A stretch of 64,000 bases of DNA from Bacteroidia bacterium 43-41 (GTDB lineage Bacteria; Bacteroidota; Bacteroidia; Bacteroidales; Dysgonomonadaceae): assembly GCA_001898165.1 (NCBI GenBank), contig MKTD01000050.1, positions 1 through 64,000 of the forward strand. Direction: 5' to 3'. A model generated the notes under the pieces. The model had not been told where the DNA came from, ran no database searches, and worked only from the letters and a program-made list of their open reading frames with translations. This document shows, in pieces, positions 55,688-64,000 of this stretch. The position numbers and the translations under genes were made by a program. The first letter of the stretch is position 1, and every line of letters begins with the position of its first letter.

Positions 55688-58600
55688 ATGAGTAAAAAAT
55701 TTACCGAATATAGTCAGTTAAATTTGTCGGAGATCAATAAGGAGATATTGCGTCAATGGGATGAGCGGGACGTGTTTCATAAAAGCCTGGAGATACGCGA
55801 AGGCCATCCGGAGTTTGTGTTTTATGAAGGTCCGCCCTCGGCAAACGGAATGCCGGGCATTCACCACGTAATTGCGCGTTCCATAAAAGATATTTTCTGC
55901 CGTTATAAAACGATGAAGGGCTTTTTGGTAAACCGGAAAGCCGGTTGGGATACACACGGGCTTCCTGTGGAGTTGAGCGTGGAAAAATCGCTTGGCATAA
56001 CCAAGGAGGATATCGGTAAAACCATTTCCGTAGAAGAATACAACAATGCTTGCCGCACCGAGGTGATGAGATACACCAAGGAGTGGGAAGACCTCACCCG
56101 GAAAATGGGCTATTGGGTGGATATGAACGATCCGTACATCACCTACGATAATCGCTATATAGAGACGTTGTGGTATCTGCTTAAGGAAATTTACAAAAAA
56201 GGATACCTCTATAAAGGCTATACCATTCAACCTTACTCGCCGGCGGCAGGAACCGGGTTGAGTACGCACGAACTGAATCAGCCCGGCTGTTACCGCGACG
56301 TAAAAGACACGACCTGCACGGCGCAATTTAAAATAATAGATCCGCTTCCGGAATGGACACGGTTTGGCGAAGCGTTTTTTCTGGCCTGGACAACCACACC
56401 CTGGACATTGCCATCGAATATGTTGCTGGCAATGGGCCCGAATATTGAATATGCCGCCGTTCAGACTTTCAATCAATATACGGGGAAACCGATGACCGTG
56501 GTACTGGCTAAAAGCCTTCTCGGGTCTTATTTCTCCGTGAAGAACAGTCAGCTGAAGCTTGAAGATTATAAGGAAGGCGATAAAAATATTCCTTTCCGCG
56601 TGTTGGAAAAGACATGGACCGGCTCGGAGCTGGCCGGTATGGGATACGAACAGCTTTTCCCGTGGGTAAAGGTTACGGAAAAAGCTTTTAAAGTAGTCTG
56701 CGGCGATTTTGTAACTACCGAAGACGGGACAGGAATTGTACATATCGCACCTACTTTTGGAGCCGACGACGCAAGAATAGGCAAAGAGAACGATGTGCCC
56801 GGGCTAACGCTTGTCGATAAAGACGGGAACACACGTCCGATGGTGGATTTAACGGGGAAATTCTTCCGCATTGAAGATATGGATGCCGATTTTGTGAAAA
56901 ACAACGTGAATGTCGATTTGTACAAGGAGTTTGCCGGAAGGTATGTAAAAAATGAGTACGATGAGGCGTTGTCGGAAGATGAAGCAACCTTGGACATCGA
57001 CCTCTCTGTTTCCCTCAAACTTCGGAATCGCGCTTTTCGCATCGAAAAGTTTGTCCACAGCTACCCGCATTGCTGGCGTACCGATAAGCCTGTGTTGTAT
57101 TATCCGCTCGACAGCTGGTTTATCCGCTCGACGGCCTGCCGCGAAAAGATGATGGAGCTCAATGATACCATCAACTGGAAGCCGCAATCTACCGGAACGG
57201 GGCGTTTTGGAAAATGGCTCGAGAACCTGCAAGACTGGAACCTGAGCCGGAGCCGCTATTGGGGAACGCCACTTCCAATCTGGCGTACAGAAGACGGCAG
57301 GGAAGAAAAATGCATCGGCTCGGTAAAAGAGCTGTGTCGTGAAATGCAAAAAGCGCTTGATGCCGGTGTGATGACCGAGTTACCCTGGAAGGAGTTTGAA
57401 CTGAAGGATTATGCCGATTTGGAATACGGAAAAATAGACCTCCACCGCCCCTATGTGGATAATATCGTGTTGGTTTCCGAAAGCGGAAAACCGATGCATC
57501 GCGAACTCGATCTGATAGATGTCTGGTTCGATAGCGGCGCCATGCCTTTTGCCCAGTTCTTCTATCCACATATACCGGAAGAAGAGTTTGCGAAAGTTTA
57601 CCCTGCCGACTTTATTGCCGAGGGGGTTGACCAGACCCGGGGATGGTTTTTCACCCTTCATGCCATCAGTGCGATGGTGAAAGGCAGCGTCGCCTTTAAG
57701 AATGTGATCTCAAACGGATTGGTTCTCGACAAGAACGGCAATAAAATGTCGAAACGGCTGGGAAATGCTGTTGACCCGTTTGAAACAATTGAAAAATTCG
57801 GCTCCGACCCGCTGCGCTGGTACATGGTTACCAATGCCGCACCGTGGGATAACCTGAAGTTCGATATTGACGGCGTGGAAGAAGCCCGCCGCAAGTTTTT
57901 CGGAACGTTGTACAATACCTATTCTTTCTTTGCCCTTTATGCGAACGTGGATGATTTCCACAACCAATATCCACAGATTGAATGGGCAAAGCGCCCCGAA
58001 ATAGACAGGTGGATCTTGTCGCTCCTCAACTCGCTGATAAAAGAAGTGGACGGAGATTATGCCCACTACGAGCCTACCAAGGCGGGAAGAGCGATTAATG
58101 ATTTCGTGAACGACAACCTCAGTAACTGGTTCGTGCGCCTGAATCGTAAACGTTTTTGGGGTGGCGGGATGACGGAAGATAAGATGTCGGCGTATCAAAC
58201 CCTCTATCAGTGTTTGGTTACGGTGGCGAAACTGATGGCTCCCATTGCTCCGTTTTATGCCGACAGGCTCTATCTGGATCTGGTGAAAGTTACCGGCAGC
58301 GAAAGTTTTGAATCAGTGCACCTGGCTGATTTCCCTGCCGTTGATGAGTCGGCAGTTGATACTGTCCTCGAAGAGCAGATGTATCTGGCGCAAACAGCAT
58401 CTTCCATTGTGTTGGCGTTGCGCCGTAAAGTGAATCTAAAAGTCCGCCAGCCGTTGACAAAAATCATGATTCCCGTTATAGACGATGAACAGCGGAGAAA
58501 TATCGAGGCGGTGCAGGCACTTATTCTCAGTGAGGTAAACGTGAAAGAGCTTGAACTTGTGGATTCGGCAAACGATATGCTTGTGAAACGGGTGAAGCCC

Positions 58601-59101
58601 GATTTCAAGAAGCTCGGGCCTAAATACGGAAAGATAATGAAGCAACTCGCTGCACGCATTCAGGAGATGTTGCAGGATGAGATAAGCGAGTTGGAGAAAA
58701 ACGGCCGTTTTGTATTCCTGATAGACGGGCAGGAAGCTGTGATTGATCTGGCCGACGTGGAAATTATTTCGGAAGATATCCCGGGATGGCTTGTAGCCAA
58801 CGAAGGCCGGTTGACCGTTGCTTTGGATATCACCGTGACCGGCGAGCTCCGCAAAGAGGGTATTGCCCGCGAACTGGTAAACCGTATCCAGAATTTACGC
58901 AAGTCGAAAGATTTTGATATTACCGACCGCATCGCTGTCCGGCTTTCGTCGAACTCCTTGTTTGATGCTGCTGTTAAAGAATTTAGCGACTACATTAAGA
59001 CGCAGGTGCTTGCCGATTCAATAGAAATAGAGGCACAGGATTTTGAAGATGAAATAGAAATTGATGACGAGAAATTAACTGTCGATATCCGTAAACAATA
59101 G
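55688..59101 (+). CDS. ileS: Isoleucine--tRNA ligase
   Basis: EGPPSANGMPGIHHVIARSIKDIFCRY; GWDTHGLPVE; DKNGNKMSKRLGN; start at MSKKFTEYSQLN. Confidence 0.97.
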   Translation: MSKKFTEYSQLNLSEINKEILRQWDERDVFHKSLEIREGHPEFVFYEGPPSANGMPGIHHVIARSIKDIFCRYKTMKGFLVNRKAGWDTHGLPVELSVEKSLGITKEDIGKTISVEEYNNACRTEVMRYTKEWEDLTRKMGYWVDMNDPYITYDNRYIETLWYLLKEIYKKGYLYKGYTIQPYSPAAGTGLSTHELNQPGCYRDVKDTTCTAQFKIIDPLPEWTRFGEAFFLAWTTTPWTLPSNMLLAMGPNIEYAAVQTFNQYTGKPMTVVLAKSLLGSYFSVKNSQLKLEDYKEGDKNIPFRVLEKTWTGSELAGMGYEQLFPWVKVTEKAFKVVCGDFVTTEDGTGIVHIAPTFGADDARIGKENDVPGLTLVDKDGNTRPMVDLTGKFFRIEDMDADFVKNNVNVDLYKEFAGRYVKNEYDEALSEDEATLDIDLSVSLKLRNRAFRIEKFVHSYPHCWRTDKPVLYYPLDSWFIRSTACREKMMELNDTINWKPQSTGTGRFGKWLENLQDWNLSRSRYWGTPLPIWRTEDGREEKCIGSVKELCREMQKALDAGVMTELPWKEFELKDYADLEYGKIDLHRPYVDNIVLVSESGKPMHRELDLIDVWFDSGAMPFAQFFYPHIPEEEFAKVYPADFIAEGVDQTRGWFFTLHAISAMVKGSVAFKNVISNGLVLDKNGNKMSKRLGNAVDPFETIEKFGSDPLRWYMVTNAAPWDNLKFDIDGVEEARRKFFGTLYNTYSFFALYANVDDFHNQYPQIEWAKRPEIDRWILSLLNSLIKEVDGDYAHYEPTKAGRAINDFVNDNLSNWFVRLNRKRFWGGGMTEDKMSAYQTLYQCLVTVAKLMAPIAPFYADRLYLDLVKVTGSESFESVHLADFPAVDESAVDTVLEEQMYLAQTASSIVLALRRKVNLKVRQPLTKIMIPVIDDEQRRNIEAVQALILSEVNVKELELVDSANDMLVKRVKPDFKKLGPKYGKIMKQLAARIQEMLQDEISELEKNGRFVFLIDGQEAVIDLADVEIISEDIPGWLVANEGRLTVALDITVTGELRKEGIARELVNRIQNLRKSKDFDITDRIAVRLSSNSLFDAAVKEFSDYIKTQVLADSIEIEAQDFEDEIEIDDEKLTVDIRKQ

Positions 59102-59148
59102 TAGCCCTATTTGTGTTTATGATTGATAAATCGGTAACGAAATTTTGT

Positions 59149-59156
59149 TATCTTTG
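59149..59156 (+). promoter_or_regulatory. Promoter -7 box for DksA-like gene
   Basis: TATCTTTG. Confidence 0.5.
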
Positions 59157-59283
59157 CGAACACAACTACAAATAAAATTATTTTGACAGGAACAATTATC
59201 GACACTTCCTTTGCCGATAATTTATGGATTGGTATTAAGAGTTAGGAAAAACAATTGATAAAAATTATAAAACATTTACTGTT

Positions 59284-59664
59284 ATGAGTGAGAAGACGAG
59301 ATACTCTGATGAGGAATTGGAAGAATTCCGAACGATCATTAACGAAAAACTGGAGGTTGCCAAGCAGGAATACGAAAACTATCGGGCGGCGGTAACCAAT
59401 GCAGATGGCAATGATACGGTGGACACATCACCAACTTATAAGGTGTTGGAAGAAGGCGCGTCAACGTTATCGAAAGAGGAGGCAGGACGTTTGGCACAAC
59501 GTCAGATGAAGTTCATTCAAAACTTACAGGCAGCATTAGTACGTATTGAAAACAAGACCTATGGTGTTTGTCGCGAAACCGGCAAACTTATTCCTAAAGA
59601 GCGTCTTCGTGCCGTGCCGCACGCGACATTAAGCATCGAAGCAAAACAAGGGAAAAGAAAATAA
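59284..59664 (+). CDS. TraR/DksA-family protein with degenerate zinc finger
   Basis: 126 aa; YGVCRETGKLIPKERLRAVPHATLSIEAKQ. Confidence 0.9.
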   Translation: MSEKTRYSDEELEEFRTIINEKLEVAKQEYENYRAAVTNADGNDTVDTSPTYKVLEEGASTLSKEEAGRLAQRQMKFIQNLQAALVRIENKTYGVCRETGKLIPKERLRAVPHATLSIEAKQGKRK

Positions 59665-59748
59665 TCGTTAGCGAATGATTTCAACGACAACACGAATGAT
59701 CAGAGAACAGGAGATTTGTATTTCTGTTCCGGGCCGGATTGTGTATAA

Positions 59749-60411
59749 ATGGCTACCCGAATGAATAGTACCACAAAAAAAGGAATTATTGCCGTTTTAG
59801 TTATCATCTTGGTTTTACTCGTCGACCAAGTTAGTAAGATTTGGGTGAAAACCCATATGGCTCTTTACGATATGATTCATATAACCGATTGGTTTAAAAT
59901 CTATTTTGTAGAGAATAACGGCATGGCGTTCGGTATAGAAGCCATAGGGAAATTATTTCTTTCCCTTTTCAGAATAATAGCCGTGGGAGCTATTATTGTA
60001 TATTTAATCCGGATTGTTAAAGAGAATTACAAAATCGGATTTATTGCCTGTATCGCATTGGTGTTGGCAGGCGCGTCGGGAAATATTATCGACAGCGTTT
60101 TCTACGGTGTGTTTTTCCAGGCAAGCTATCCCGGACATGTTGCTTCCGTAGTGCCTTTCGGCGAAGGATACGCTTCCTTTCTCCACGGGAAGGTGGTGGA
60201 TATGTTTTACTTCCCGATTATCGAAGGAACATATCCCAATTGGTTTCCGGTTCTGGGAGGGAAAGAGTTTTTGTTTTTTCGCTTCATCTTTAATATTGCC
60301 GATTCTGCCATATCCGTAGGGGTGGTATTATTATTGATCTTTTATCGAAAAACGCTTTCATATTCACTTCTATCGAAAAAAGACAAAGAGAAGTTAGACC
60401 GTGAAAGGTAG
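59749..60411 (+). CDS. lspA: Lipoprotein signal peptidase
   Basis: LVDQVSKIWVKTHM; VENNGMAFGIE; GASGNIIDSVFYG; FNIADSAISVGVVLLL. Confidence 0.95.
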   Translation: MATRMNSTTKKGIIAVLVIILVLLVDQVSKIWVKTHMALYDMIHITDWFKIYFVENNGMAFGIEAIGKLFLSLFRIIAVGAIIVYLIRIVKENYKIGFIACIALVLAGASGNIIDSVFYGVFFQASYPGHVASVVPFGEGYASFLHGKVVDMFYFPIIEGTYPNWFPVLGGKEFLFFRFIFNIADSAISVGVVLLLIFYRKTLSYSLLSKKDKEKLDRER

Positions 60412-60430
60412 GAACAATTAGAAAAAAAAG

Positions 60431-61294
60431 TTGTCCGTGAATCGTAAAGTTGTTGCATATCTCCTGACTTCGGTACTGCTGGGCATCCTGTTCTCTTTTT
60501 GCAACAGGCCAAAGGAAGTGCTGAACCGGAAAGATATGGAAAAACTGATGTACGATGTTTACATTGCCGAAGCAATGATCGAAAACGATTATCAGAACTT
60601 CGACACACCGGAAAAAAAAGAGGCGCTTATCAGTGAAGTTTTTAGAAAACACAAAACAACGCAGGCGCAATGGGATACCTCCCTTTCGTGGTATTCGGAT
60701 AAGATTGAGATCTACTTGAAAATGAACGATTCGGTTAAGGCCCGCCTGCAACGCCGGCAGAAAGAGAGCGAACAGATAATGAACCGTCAGGTCCAACAGG
60801 AGCAATCGTTTGCAGTCCGGTCTCATTCGCCTTCTTATATCCCGGACAACTACTCGTTTGACGAACTGAATCCGAAAAACGGGTTCCGATTCCAATTAGA
60901 CACAACTGAGATTACCAAGAAAATAACCAATGCCGATTTCGGTTTCGGCTTTGATGTTGTCGGGGTCCCCGCAAATTCGAATCCGAATTTACGAGTGATG
61001 TTGATGCTCGAATATAAAGACACGGTCATTTACCGCTCCGAAAGGATTACTGAGAACAGGAACTACTTGCTGCACGGGCAAAAATATATCCTGAACGATA
61101 CGATTCGGGGAATCACAGGGTTTGTGAGGTTGCAAGATACCATCGGCATATATCGGAATATCCGGTTTAAGAATATCTTTTTGGATAACCCTAACGACTC
61201 TGTCCGGAAAACTCCTGGCAACGCATTGACACCCAAGGAAAGAGCACTTACCGATGAGAGGCCGCGACCGCAGGCGGCAACTACTCATATATAA
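60431..61294 (+). CDS. DUF4296-type lipoprotein
   Basis: Lipobox LFSFCNRP; LNRKDMEKLMYDVYIAEAMIEN; FRKHKTTQAQWDTSLSWYSD. Confidence 0.8.
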   Translation: MSVNRKVVAYLLTSVLLGILFSFCNRPKEVLNRKDMEKLMYDVYIAEAMIENDYQNFDTPEKKEALISEVFRKHKTTQAQWDTSLSWYSDKIEIYLKMNDSVKARLQRRQKESEQIMNRQVQQEQSFAVRSHSPSYIPDNYSFDELNPKNGFRFQLDTTEITKKITNADFGFGFDVVGVPANSNPNLRVMLMLEYKDTVIYRSERITENRNYLLHGQKYILNDTIRGITGFVRLQDTIGIYRNIRFKNIFLDNPNDSVRKTPGNALTPKERALTDERPRPQAATTHI

Positions 61295-61306
61295 CAATAT
61301 TTTTAC

Positions 61307-61314
61307 TAAATTTG
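61307..61314 (+). promoter_or_regulatory. Promoter -7 box for ppdK
   Basis: TAAATTTG. Confidence 0.45.
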
Positions 61315-61368
61315 CAGAGAATTACAGCACTTAATCTAAATTAATCAATAAATAAATTTTTCAAAAAG

Positions 61369-64000
61369 ATGGAAAAAAAGAGAGTTTACACCTTTGGCAA
61401 CGGACTGGCCGAGGGCCGTGCGGATATGAAGAATCTGCTGGGTGGAAAAGGCGCTAATCTTGCTGAGATGAACCTGATTGGTGTTCCCGTCCCTCCGGGA
61501 TTTACCATTACAACCGAAGTGTGTACCGAATACAACCAGCTTGGCAGGGATTATGTGGTAGATGTGTTGAAGCCAGATGTGGAAAAAGCTATCGAGAACA
61601 TCGAAAAACTGATGGGATCTAAGTTCGGTGACAGGGAAAACCCTTGTTTGGTTTCTGTGCGTTCCGGCGCCCGCGTTTCCATGCCCGGTATGATGGATAC
61701 GGTTTTGAATCTCGGCTTGAATGACGATGCCGTTGAAGGGATTGCCAGGAAATCAGGCAACGAACGTTTTGCGTGGGACTCTTATCGTCGTTTTATACAG
61801 ATGTATGGCGATGTGGTGTTGGGAATGAAACCGCAAAGCAAGGAGGACATCGACCCGTTCGAAGAGATCATGGAAGAGGTGAAACACGCCAAAAGGGTGG
61901 AGCTCGATAATGATTTAACGGTTGAAGACCTGAAAGAGTTGGTGAAACGCTTTAAGGCTGCCGTGAAAGAACGTACCGGAAGTGATTTTCCCGAAAGCGC
62001 GTGGGAGCAACTATGGGGAGCGGTTTGCGCCGTTTTTGACAGCTGGATGAACGAGCGCGCTATCCTTTACAGGAAAATGAATAATTTCCCCGAAGAGTGG
62101 GGAACCGCCGTTAATGTTCAGGCCATGGTTTACGGGAACATGGGCAAAACATCCGGGACAGGGGTGGCTTTCACCCGCGATGCCGCTACCGGCGAAGATA
62201 TTTTTAACGGGGAGTACCTGATTGACGCACAGGGAGAAGATGTGGTGGCAGGCGTACGTACACCGCAGGAAATAACCCTCGAAGGTTCACGCCGTTGGGC
62301 AAAACTGCAAGGAGTATCGGAAGAGGAACGTGCCGCTAAATTCCCTTCACTCGAAGAGGCCATGCCCGACTGTGCCAAAGAGCTTATCGAAACGCAACAA
62401 AAACTTGAAGACTACTTCAAAGATATGCAAGACCTTGAATTTACCATACAAAACGGTAAGTTATGGTTGTTGCAGACCCGCAGCGGCAAGCGTACCGGGG
62501 CAGCTATGATCAAAATTGCCATCGATATGCTTCATCAGGGGTATATCGACGAAAAAACAGCATTGAAACGCTGTGATCCCGAAAAATTAGATGAACTGCT
62601 ACACCCTGTTTTCGATAAAAAAGCATTGGCTGCAGCTAAACCTGTGACCCACGGGCTTCCCGCATCGCCGGGGGCTGCCGCGGGACAAATTGTCTTCCAT
62701 GCCGACGAAGCCGAAGAGTGGGCAAAAGACGGAAAGAAAGTGATCCTCTGCCGCATTGAGACTTCTCCCGAAGACTTACGCGGTATGGCAACCGCACAGG
62801 GAATCTTAACTGCCCGCGGGGGGATGACCTCACACGCAGCCGTTGTGGCCCGCGGTATGGGGAAATGTTGCGTGTCGGCTGCGAACGGTGTAGTCATCAA
62901 CTACAAGGAAAGAAAAATGACCGTAAACGGAAAAGTGTTCAACGAAGGGGATTGGATTTCATTGGACGGAACAACCGGAAATGTTTACGAAGGCAAGATC
63001 CAGACTCAGGATGCAGAGCTGGGCTCCAATTTTATCGAGTTGATGAAGATCGCCGATAAATATACCCGTATGAACGTAAGGACCAATGCCGACACACCGC
63101 ATGACGCAAAAGTGGCGCGTAATTTCGGAGCCACCGGGATCGGTTTATGCCGTACCGAGCACATGTTCTTCGAGGAAGATAAGATCATACCCATGCGGGA
63201 AATGATTCTGGCCAAAAACGAAGAAGGCCGCCGCAAAGCATTGGAAAAACTGCTGCCGTTACAAAAAAAGGATTTTAAGGGAATTTTTGCGGCAATGGAC
63301 GGATATCCCGTGACCGTTCGTTTGCTGGATCCTCCTTTGCACGAATTTGTTCCTCACGATGAAAAAGGACAAATGGAAATGGCGAGAGTAATGGACATTT
63401 CGTACAGTGATATTCACGAACGTGTGGAGAGCCTGATGGAATCGAATCCGATGCTCGGGCTGCGCGGTTGCCGCCTCGGGAACCTCTATCCCGAAATTAC
63501 TGAAATGCAAACCCGTGCCATCATGGAAGCCGCGCTTGAGTTGAAGAGAGAAGGTATCAAGGCTGTTCCCGAAATTATGGTCCCGCTGACGGGTATCGTG
63601 TATGAGTTCCAGGCTCAGAAAGAGATTATCGAAAGAACCATTCAGCAGGTCTTCAGCGAAAACAGCGATTCTATCGAATACAAGATCGGGACAATGATCG
63701 AAATTCCCCGTGCTGCCCTCACGGCTCACAAGATCGCCAGGGAAGCCGATTTCTTCTCGTTCGGTACAAACGATTTGACGCAGATGACGTTCGGTTACAG
63801 CCGGGATGACGTTGCTAAGTTCTTGCCGTTGTATATCGATAAAGGTATCCTGAAACAAGATCCGTTTGCGGTACTCGATCAGAACGGAGTCGGACAATTG
63901 GTAAGCATGGCCGTACAAAACGGACGTGCCGTGAAACCGACGCTCAAATGTGGTATCTGCGGCGAACACGGCGGTGAACCTTCATCGGTGAAATTCTGTC
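61369..64000 (+). CDS. ppdK: Pyruvate, phosphate dikinase (truncated by window edge)
   Basis: Open frame from ATG 61369 to the window end, absent from the ORF track. Manual translation gives MEKKRVYTFGNGLAEGRADMKNLLGGKGANLAEMN and LTARGGMTSHAAVVARGMGKCCVSA. Confidence 0.96.
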   Translation, partial: MEKKRVYTFGNGLAEGRADMKNLLGGKGANLAEMNLIGVPVPPGFTITTEVCTEYNQLGRDYVVDVLKPDVEKAIENIEKLMGSKFGDRENPCLVSVRSGARVSMPGMMDTVLNLGLNDDAVEGIARKSGNERFAWDSYRRFIQMYGDVVLGMKPQSKEDIDPFEEIMEEVKHAKRVELDNDLTVEDLKELVKRFKAAVKERTGSDFPESAWEQLWGAVCAVFDSWMNERAILYRKMNNFPEEWGTAVNVQAMVYGNMGKTSGTGVAFTRDAATGEDIFNGEYLIDAQGEDVVAGVRTPQEITLEGSRRWAKLQGVSEEERAAKFPSLEEAMPDCAKELIETQQKLEDYFKDMQDLEFTIQNGKLWLLQTRSGKRTGAAMIKIAIDMLHQGYIDEKTALKRCDPEKLDELLHPVFDKKALAAAKPVTHGLPASPGAAAGQIVFHADEAEEWAKDGKKVILCRIETSPEDLRGMATAQGILTARGGMTSHAAVVARGMGKCCVSAANGVVINYKERKMTVNGKVFNEGDWISLDGTTGNVYEGKIQTQDAELGSNFIELMKIADKYTRMNVRTNADTPHDAKVARNFGATGIGLCRTEHMFFEEDKIIPMREMILAKNEEGRRKALEKLLPLQKKDFKGIFAAMDGYPVTVRLLDPPLHEFVPHDEKGQMEMARVMDISYSDIHERVESLMESNPMLGLRGCRLGNLYPEITEMQTRAIMEAALELKREGIKAVPEIMVPLTGIVYEFQAQKEIIERTIQQVFSENSDSIEYKIGTMIEIPRAALTAHKIAREADFFSFGTNDLTQMTFGYSRDDVAKFLPLYIDKGILKQDPFAVLDQNGVGQLVSMAVQNGRAVKPTLKCGICGEHGGEPSSVKFC

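Noticed and set aside
55718-56743. 341-aa - strand ORF
   Set aside because: Shadow ORF opposite ileS, as are the other long - ORFs between 56.5 and 58.9 kb.
63259-63969. 236-aa - strand ORF at the right edge
   Set aside because: Antisense to the open ppdK frame, which the ORF track missed because its stop lies outside the window.

Overview
The window is a near-continuous stretch of Bacteroidetes core genome, most likely order Bacteroidales. The assignment rests on gene content, TAnnTTTG-type promoters and a SusC/SusD locus. About 54 protein-coding genes can be supported. These include recF, cdaA, folP, nadB, rpsO, trpS, a GH20 gene, rplY/ctc, pth, maf, aspartate kinase, creD, tnaA, hflX, mnmA, a POT transporter, recJ, recQ, a PPTase gene, gldE, ssb, mutY, HU, rng, priA, sdhCAB, aspC, a peroxiredoxin gene, guaB, ileS, dksA-like, lspA and a truncated ppdK running off the right edge. 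The one clearly accessory locus is an ECF-sigma / FecR anti-sigma / STN-SusC / SusD cassette (about 8.2-16.0 kb). Its distal metallophosphoesterase gene is broken by an internal deletion. No tRNA, rRNA, CRISPR array, IS element or prophage was recognised. The most interesting signals are non-coding: (1) a candidate antisense sRNA (promoter-like box plus strong terminator) opposite the susC 5' region, resembling DonS-type regulators; (2) a candidate ~90-nt intergenic sRNA downstream of rpsO; (3) a dispersed family of palindromic intergenic elements sharing AGAAACTGTTTAAA-type arms, with at least five copies; (4) three intergenic tracts with strict 7-nt periodicity but different heptamers; (5) a three-hairpin leader ahead of the RNase E/G gene; (6) 33-bp-period direct repeats at the left edge; (7) a 30-aa ribosomal-type micro-ORF absent from the ORF track. 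All calls come from reading the sequence; no searches or folding programs were run.
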